This document shows, piece by piece, positions 58,546 through 64,000 of a stretch of DNA of 64,000 nucleotides (position 1 is the stretch's first letter; each line of letters begins with the position of its first letter). Source of the stretch: Nocardiopsis sp. NRRL B-16309 (GTDB taxonomy: Bacteria; Actinomycetota; Actinomycetes; Streptosporangiales; Streptosporangiaceae). Below the pieces are notes generated by a model that did not search any database, was not told where the DNA came from, and was given only the letters and a program-made list of their open reading frames with translations. The stretch lies in the NCBI RefSeq assembly GCF_001279585.1, contig NZ_LGEC01000002.1, positions 261,584-325,583 on the forward strand, in the 5' to 3' direction. The position numbers and the translations under genes are program-made.

Positions 58546-60741
58546 TCAGACGCCCGCCTGCCGCTCCGGGAAGTGGCAGGCGACCGCCTGGTCGCCGCGG
58601 TTGACGGGCGTGACCAGGGGTTCGTCGCTCACGCACTGCTCCTGCTCCGGCTCGGAGAGGGTGCCGAACTTCTGGCACCTGGTCCGGAACCCGCAACCCG
58701 AGGGCGGGTCGGCGGGGCTCGGCGGGTCCGCGTCCAGGACGATGTGCGTGCGAGCGCGCTCCTTCTCCGGGTCGGGGATCGGGATCGCCGACAGCAGCGC
58801 CTGGGTGTAGGGGTGCGAGGGCCGGGTGTAGACGAACTCGGTGTCGCCGATCTCCACGATCCGGCCCAGGTACATGACCGCGACCCGGTCGGCGACGTGC
58901 CGCACCACGGACAGGTCGTGCGCCACGAACAGGTAGGAGAGCCCGAGCCGCGCCTGCAGTTCCTCCAGCAGGTTGACCACACCGGCCTGGATGGACACGT
59001 CCAGGGCCGACACCGGCTCGTCCAGCACCAGCAGTCTGGGTTCCAGGGCCAGGGCGCGGGCGATGCCGATGCGCTGGCGCTGGCCGCCGGAGAACTCGGC
59101 GGGGAAGCGGGTGGCGTGCTCGGTGTCGAGTCCGACGAGGCGGAGCAGCTCGTAGACCCGCGCGGTGGTCTCGGCCCGGGGGGTTCCGTGGGTGCGCAGC
59201 GGCTCGGAGATGATCTCGAAGACCGTCATGCGCGGGTCCAGGGAGCTCATCGGGTCCTGGAACACGATCTGCATGTCGCGCCGCAACCGGAAGCGGTCGG
59301 ATCTGCTCAGGCCCGCGGTGTCCCGTCCCATCACCTCGACTCTGCCCCGCTGTGGTTCGTGCAGCCCCATGATCTCCATGAGGGTGGAGGACTTCCCGCA
59401 GCCGGACTCCCCCACCAGGGCGAGCGTCTCGCCCTCGCGGATGTCGAAGTCGATGCCGTCGACCGCGTACACGGTTCCCACGCGTCGTTTGAACACCGTG
59501 CCCTTCGTGAGCGGGTGGTGCTTGACCAGGCCGGTGACGCGCAGCATCTCCGGGCGGTCCGCGCGCGGTGCGGCCGACGCCGCGGGCTCCGGGATCTCGG
59601 GCACGGGGTAGATGTCCAGGGCGGTCCACCGGTTCCGGGCGATCTCGCCCGAGCGCAGGCACGCGGAGCGATGTGCGCCGGCTCCGCCCGTGTCGTCCTC
59701 CGGTGGCGCGCCCGGGCGGGAGTCCCGCACGTCGTCGCGGGAGGGCTGGGAGCCGACGGCGAGCAGTGCCGGCTCGCTCCTCTCGCACTCGGGTTCGGCG
59801 ATGGGGCAGCGCGGCGCGAAGGTGCACCCGGTCGGCAGGTCGGACGGCGACGGCGGGTTGCCCCGGACGGGGACGAGCGCGCCCCGGCGCTCCGCGTCCA
59901 CGCGGGGCACGGCGCCGAGCAGCCCCATGGTGTAGGGCATCCGGCTGCCGTGGTAGATCTGGTCGACGCCGCCCGTCTCCACGGCGCGGCCCGCGTACAT
60001 CACCAGGACGCGGTCGACGAACCCGGCGACGACGCCGAGGTCGTGGGTGATCATCACGATGGCCGCCCCGGTCTCGCGCCGGGCGGTGCGCAGCAGATCG
60101 AGGATCTGCGCCTGGATGGTGACGTCCAGTGCGGTGGTGGGCTCGTCGCAGATGATGACGTCGGGGTGGTTGGCCATCGCCATCGCGATCATGACGCGCT
60201 GGCGCATACCCCCGGAGAACTCGTGCGGGAAGGAGCGGTAGCGCGACGCGGGGTTGGGGATGCCCACGAGGTCGAGCAGTTCCACCGCGCGGGCGCGCGC
60301 CTGGGCCTTGGGCGTCCTGGCGTCGTGGACCAGGACGGCCTCGGCGAGCTGGTCGCCGACGGTGTAGACGGGCGTCAGTCCCGACAGCGGGTCCTGGAAG
60401 ACCATGGAGATGACCCTGCCGCGCTTGCGCGCCATGGCGCGGTCGTCCAGGCCCAGGAGTTCCTCGCCGTGCAGCCGTACCGAGCCGGTGATCCGCGCGT
60501 GGTCGGGCAGGAGTCCCATCGCGGCCATGGAGGAGACGGACTTGCCGGATCCGGACTCGCCGACGATGCCCAGGACCTCCCCGCGGGAGACGGAGTAGCC
60601 GACGCCGCGGACGGCGTGGACGTCGGGGTTGCCGTTGGTCCCGGGGAAGGTGACGGTGAGGTCGGTGACCTCCAGGACCGGGGTGTCGCCGGTGTGGCCG
60701 CTGTGCGCCGCCCGGTGGGCCGCGACGGTGTCAGTGCTCAT
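58546..60741 (-). CDS. fused tandem ATP-binding protein of peptide ABC transporter (DppD-DppF)
   Basis: A 731-residue protein with two complete NBDs. The first has Walker A GESGSGKS at 61-68, signature FSGGMRQR and Walker B VIICDEPTTALD. The second has Walker A GESGCGKS near 442, FSGGQRQR and LLVLDEPVSALD. Each ends in the oligopeptide-transporter extension with a Cys cluster (CTFAPRCPIAEPEC; CGFRTRCQKF...QC) that in homologs binds an Fe-S cluster. Normally two genes; the fusion is common in actinobacteria. ATG at 60741, 10 bp after dppC-like gene. Confidence 0.95.
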   Translation of the reverse strand: MSTDTVAAHRAAHSGHTGDTPVLEVTDLTVTFPGTNGNPDVHAVRGVGYSVSRGEVLGIVGESGSGKSVSSMAAMGLLPDHARITGSVRLHGEELLGLDDRAMARKRGRVISMVFQDPLSGLTPVYTVGDQLAEAVLVHDARTPKAQARARAVELLDLVGIPNPASRYRSFPHEFSGGMRQRVMIAMAMANHPDVIICDEPTTALDVTIQAQILDLLRTARRETGAAIVMITHDLGVVAGFVDRVLVMYAGRAVETGGVDQIYHGSRMPYTMGLLGAVPRVDAERRGALVPVRGNPPSPSDLPTGCTFAPRCPIAEPECERSEPALLAVGSQPSRDDVRDSRPGAPPEDDTGGAGAHRSACLRSGEIARNRWTALDIYPVPEIPEPAASAAPRADRPEMLRVTGLVKHHPLTKGTVFKRRVGTVYAVDGIDFDIREGETLALVGESGCGKSSTLMEIMGLHEPQRGRVEVMGRDTAGLSRSDRFRLRRDMQIVFQDPMSSLDPRMTVFEIISEPLRTHGTPRAETTARVYELLRLVGLDTEHATRFPAEFSGGQRQRIGIARALALEPRLLVLDEPVSALDVSIQAGVVNLLEELQARLGLSYLFVAHDLSVVRHVADRVAVMYLGRIVEIGDTEFVYTRPSHPYTQALLSAIPIPDPEKERARTHIVLDADPPSPADPPSGCGFRTRCQKFGTLSEPEQEQCVSDEPLVTPVNRGDQAVACHFPERQAGV

Positions 60742-60751
60742 GGTGGGTCTC

Positions 60752-61663
60752 CTACGGCCGGCGCGACGTGGACTGGGGGTCGAGGGCGTCGCGCAGACCG
60801 TCCCCGACCATGTTCACGGCGAGCACCATCACGATCAGCAGGAGCGTGGGGAAGGCGAACACCCACGGCGCCGTGGTCGCGAACGCGGATCCGGCCGCGA
60901 TGACCATGCCGAGGCTGATGTCGGGCGACTGCACGCCCAGACCGAAGTAGCTGAGCGCGGTCTCGCCGATGATCGCGCCGCTCACCATGATGGTGGCGTC
61001 CGCGATGAGCAGGGACGACATGTTCGGCAGGATGTGGCGCAGGACGATCGTGTGCGCGGGCACGCCCATGAAGCGGGCGGCGTGGATGTACTCGCGCTCA
61101 CGCAGCGAGATGGTCAGGCCGCGCACCATCTTCGAGGTGACCATCCAGCTGAACGCGGCGAGCAGGACGACCAGGACCAGCCAGCCCCCGTCACCGGCGA
61201 AGTGCGTGGACAGGATCGCCAGGATGACGAAGTTCGGCAGGACCAGCGCCAGGTCGGCGGTCCACATCAGGCCCCGGTCGGTCACGCCGCCGACGTAGCC
61301 GGCGAAGGCGCCGACGAGGGCGGCGAACCCGGTGGAGAAGACCGCGACCAGCAGACCGATCAGCAGGGACTTGCGCAGGCCCGCCGTGGCCTGGGTGAAG
61401 ATGTCCTGGCCGGTGCGGTTGGTGCCCGCCCAGTGCTCGGTCGTGGGCCCTTCGAGCATGGCGGAGAAGTCGCGTTCTCCCGGTTCCCAGGGGCTGACGA
61501 GGGGACCCAGGAAGGCGACGGCGGCCAGCAGGACGAGGAGGAGGAGCCCGACGACGACCCGGCGGGTCCCGATGAGCCGGCGGCCCAGGTCCCTGAGCCT
61601 GCTCGGTGCCGGGGGCGCGGCCGGCACCGGCGCCGGCGCCCTGCTCTCTTCGATCGTGCTCAT
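60752..61663 (-). CDS. peptide ABC permease, DppC type
   Basis: A 303-residue permease with six predicted TMs. It has an N-terminal OppC-like region (FLGPLVSPWEPGE), 'TNRTGQDIFTQATAGLRKSLLIG' and the EAA-like loop YIHAARFMGVPAHTIVLRHILPN. It pairs with the DppB-type subunit. It ends 10 bp before the ATPase gene. Confidence 0.95.
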   Translation of the reverse strand: MSTIEESRAPAPVPAAPPAPSRLRDLGRRLIGTRRVVVGLLLLVLLAAVAFLGPLVSPWEPGERDFSAMLEGPTTEHWAGTNRTGQDIFTQATAGLRKSLLIGLLVAVFSTGFAALVGAFAGYVGGVTDRGLMWTADLALVLPNFVILAILSTHFAGDGGWLVLVVLLAAFSWMVTSKMVRGLTISLREREYIHAARFMGVPAHTIVLRHILPNMSSLLIADATIMVSGAIIGETALSYFGLGVQSPDISLGMVIAAGSAFATTAPWVFAFPTLLLIVMVLAVNMVGDGLRDALDPQSTSRRP

Positions 61664-61748
61664 GGGGTGCTCTCCAACTGGGGCGCCGCGGCGGGGCGCG
61701 GGGCGTGCGGACGGCGGTGCCGGTGGACCAGCGGGCTGTGCCGCACGG

Positions 61749-62729
61749 TCACACCCGCACCCTCGGGTCGAGCCAGGCGTAGAGGAGGTCCGAGAGGAAC
61801 GACGCCGCCATGATGGTGATCGCCATGAACCAGGAGACGGCGGCCACGACGTGCACGTCGTGGCGGAAGATGGAGTCGATGAGCCAGGCGCCCATGCCGT
61901 GCCAGCCGTAGATCTTCTCGGTGAAGGTCGCGCCCGCCACCAGTGCGCCGAAGGTGAAGGTGAAGTAGGTGATGGTGGGGATCAGCGCGGTGCGCAGGGC
62001 GTGTTTGAACAGGGCCTGGCGGCGGGTGAGCCCCTTGGCCATCGCGGTGCGCACGAAGTCGGCGCCGAGCACGTCCAGCATCATGTTGCGCTGGTAGCGG
62101 GCGAAGGCCGCGAACAGCGCGACGGCCAGGACGAATGTCGGCAGCATCGCGTGGTGCAGGCGGTTGAGCAGGAGTTCCCACCACGTGCCGTCGAATCCGG
62201 CCGAGTACTCGCCGGAGTAGCGCAGAAGCTGCGTGCCCAGCCCGTCGTTGACGGAGGAGGCGATGACCTGGACGACGATCGCGATGACCACCGTGGGGAT
62301 CGACAGGACGACGAAGGAGGCGGCGGTGGCGGCCTTGTCGAAGCCGCGGTACTGGCGCACGGCGGCGTAGGCGCCCACGGCGATGCCGACGGCGCTGCCC
62401 AGGAGGGTGGCGACCGTGATCAGGCGCAGGGTGACCCCGGCCTTCATCCACATCTGCGAGGCGACGTCGCCGCCCTGGATGTTGCGGCCGAAGTCGCCGG
62501 TGAGAACGCCGCTCATCCAGGTGGCGTACCGCTCGGCGATGGGGGTCTCGTCGTTGAGGTTCAGCGAGTCGAGTTGGTCGTTGACCGCCTCGGGGGAAGG
62601 CGGTGGCTGCATCTGCTCGAAATACGCGCGCGGGTCCAGATGGGTGGCGGCGAGCACGTAGGCGAAACTCGTCGCGATGAAGACCAGTACGACGTAGTTC
62701 AGCATCCGCCTGGCCAGGAACTTGCCCAA
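61749..62729 (-). CDS. peptide ABC permease, DppB type
   Basis: A 326-residue permease from TTG 62729 (GGAG, 7-nt spacing; the frame is open to 62900). The first TM follows LARRMLNYVVLVFIATSF. A periplasmic loop with 'YATWMSGVLTGDFGRNIQGG' and the EAA loop FVRTAMAKGLTRRQALFKHALRTALIP are typical. It is first in the operon, 85 bp before the DppC-type gene. A candidate promoter on the minus strand (TTGTCT, 17 nt, TACCGT; complement of 62882-62910) stands upstream. Confidence 0.93.
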   Translation of the reverse strand: MGKFLARRMLNYVVLVFIATSFAYVLAATHLDPRAYFEQMQPPPSPEAVNDQLDSLNLNDETPIAERYATWMSGVLTGDFGRNIQGGDVASQMWMKAGVTLRLITVATLLGSAVGIAVGAYAAVRQYRGFDKAATAASFVVLSIPTVVIAIVVQVIASSVNDGLGTQLLRYSGEYSAGFDGTWWELLLNRLHHAMLPTFVLAVALFAAFARYQRNMMLDVLGADFVRTAMAKGLTRRQALFKHALRTALIPTITYFTFTFGALVAGATFTEKIYGWHGMGAWLIDSIFRHDVHVVAAVSWFMAITIMAASFLSDLLYAWLDPRVRV

Positions 62730-63262
62730 GAATATCTCCGAACCTCCCAGCCCCGTTCGGCGCCCGACGTGTGGTGTGCGCGGCCGCCTTCGGGGGTGCC
62801 TGTGGCCGACCAGGCGTCCTGCCCTCCGATTCACGATCTGTGACCGGAATGTCACGAGCCTGCGGGACGACGGGGCACTCGACGGTAACCACTGAATCAA
62901 GAATAGACAACGGTACCGGATTCACGCGTCACCACAAGGTGAATTGTGTGCTTTTTAGAGCAGATTCCGCTTAAATTCGGGATGTCCAAATAATCCTCAT
63001 TGCCGGTGGAATGCGCCTTCTACGGCACACCCACGGCCACCGGCGCCCACATCACGGCGAACTCGAAAATGAGGATACGTGAAGAACATAAACAACGACC
63101 AAAGCCCACAGAGAATGACAAACCATCGTAGAACGGATCGTGTTTTCGCCACGTCGTGCTTCGGGCGCACGGGCGCAGCGCCTCCCGTGGCGGATCCTGT
63201 CCCCACGGCGACCCCGACCACTGGCGTCAATCGTGTCCCCACGGCAGCCACGGCGGCGGGCG
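62730..63262. other. 533-bp lower-GC region upstream of the peptide transporter operon
   Basis: Sequence at 62890-63130 is clearly more AT-rich than the surroundings. It holds the candidate promoter for the operon and the inverted repeat ATTCAC/GTGAAT (62920-62925, 62939-62944), a possible operator. A 65-codon frame at 63079-63276 has a GAGG before its GTG but poor codon bias after 30 codons and is not called. Confidence 0.45.
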
Positions 63263-64000
63263 TCAGACGCCTCTGACCAGCAGCAGTGACACCGTCTTCA
63301 CTCTGGAATGGGGCGCGGCCGGCCCGTCCGGGGACTCGGCCGGAACACCGGCCACGCGTGCCCGTGTCCGCAGGCGCGGGATCAGCGGCGCCGCCGACCC
63401 CGTACGCGCCGCGCCCCACCACGTCCCGGCCGAGCGCGCGGCGTCCCCCGCCATGCCCAGCGCCGTCCACGTCAGGGGCCCGACCAGCACCGCGCCCCGG
63501 TCGGCGCGCCAGGAGGCCAGGTGCGGCAGTACCAGCGCGGCACCGGCCACCAGGGCGATCCGCCGACCGCCGCGCCCGCGCCGCAGGGCACACGCCACCG
63601 CCACCGACGCGGCCACCGACGCGGCCACCGGCCACCACGCCTCCCGTGCCGCACGCGCGCCCAGGCGAGCCGTGTGCGCCACGTCCCCGGCCACCAGCCG
63701 CACCGTCTCCGGCCAGGGCGGCACCGCGCCGTCGGGCTCCTCCCGCACCGCCGCGACGCCCGCGAGCACCGCGACGGCCGCCCCCGCGCCGGGACGCCCC
63801 GACGCCGCCAGCGCCAGGCCCACGGCGCCTTCCGGGGACAGCTCGGGGCCCGCGGCCCGGCGTCCGTGCCGCCGGGCCAGCGGGGCCGCCCGCGCCCCCG
63901 CGGCGAAGCAGGCGCGCAGGTAGCCGCCGAGATCGGTCACGGGGCGCGCCCAGACGCGGGCGCGCGGCTCGTAGCGGACCGTCCTGCCCTCCCCCGCCAG
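63263..64000 (-). CDS. mftF: C-terminal part of an MftF-like mycofactocin glycosyltransferase (partial)
   Basis: The frame is open from the window edge to the stop at 63263, 245 codons. From the edge it reads GRTVRYEPRARVWARPV, the end of a GT2 domain, then YLRACFAAGARAAPLARRHG, two or more hydrophobic helices, AREAWWPVAASVAASVAVAC, and 'TWTALGMAGDAARSAGTWWGAARTG...PLIPRL'. This matches the membrane C-terminus of MftF, which adds beta-1,4-glucose units to premycofactocin. The rest of a mycofactocin cluster (mftA-E) would lie to the right. A GTG at 63940 is only an internal codon. Confidence 0.75.
   Translation of the reverse strand: MAGEGRTVRYEPRARVWARPVTDLGGYLRACFAAGARAAPLARRHGRRAAGPELSPEGAVGLALAASGRPGAGAAVAVLAGVAAVREEPDGAVPPWPETVRLVAGDVAHTARLGARAAREAWWPVAASVAASVAVACALRRGRGGRRIALVAGAALVLPHLASWRADRGAVLVGPLTWTALGMAGDAARSAGTWWGAARTGSAAPLIPRLRTRARVAGVPAESPDGPAAPHSRVKTVSLLLVRGV

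Noticed and set aside
63079..63276. 65-codon frame with GAGG before GTG
   Set aside because: The first 30 codons look unusual but bias is lost afterwards and it runs into the mftF end; could be revisited if RNA data show a transcript.

Overview
The window is high-GC actinobacterial chromosome, most likely Nocardiopsis or a close Streptosporangiales relative. The evidence is strong G/C third-position bias, frequent GTG and TTG starts, several promoters whose -10 sits 6-7 nt before the ATG (leaderless mRNAs), a tRNA-His with encoded CCA, and actinobacterial families: DUF2510, TIGR04222, F420-type nitroreductase, Tad/Flp pili and a mycofactocin glycosyltransferase. No search was run; every name rests on motifs read in the sequence.

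Layout. 1-3.9 kb: an amidase-like protein, a DUF2510 membrane protein with an array of T-x-x-hydrophobic-x-P repeats, oligoribonuclease (orn) and tRNA-His. 3.9-7.9 kb: a small island after the tRNA with an AbiEi antitoxin, a truncated AbiEii toxin, a possible integrase remnant and a DUF262/HNH defence-type protein. 7.9-23.7 kb: a tetR-mmpL operon with tandem operators, a membrane-anchored STAND NTPase with TPRs, a hypothetical membrane protein, an OafA-type acyltransferase with SGNH domain, a TPR protein, a DUF1232 protein and a divergent MFS/MarR pair with a 15-bp-period operator array.

24.4-32.2 kb: a Tad pilus operon in the order hypothetical, CpaB-like, CpaE-like, TadE, TadE, TadA/CpaF, TadB, TadC, with no pilin and no prepilin peptidase. 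32.3-45.1 kb: nitroreductase-hemerythrin fusion, secreted protein, large TPR protein with a degenerate P-loop, M48 protease, ABC exporter, ArsR/luciferase-like pair and a TIGR04222 protein.

45.5-55.4 kb: a second pilus-related region, the most unusual part of the window. It encodes a Flp pilin, then two low-GC genes (an OmpA-domain lipoprotein and a secreted partner sharing a C-x-C module), then a prepilin-type protein fused to a lytic-transglycosylase-like domain that has lost its catalytic Glu. After a glycosyltransferase come a TadG-like protein fused to an M15-type peptidase domain and another prepilin-type protein with a long Gly-rich linker and a helical tail. I infer that a Tad assembly system at 24-32 kb exports or anchors pilin-like proteins carrying cell-wall-directed domains, encoded 13-22 kb away on the same strand.

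55.6-62.7 kb: a minus-strand dipeptide/oligopeptide ABC operon (B, C, fused DF, A) followed by a pectate-lyase-like lipoprotein. The right edge cuts the C-terminal part of an MftF-like glycosyltransferase.
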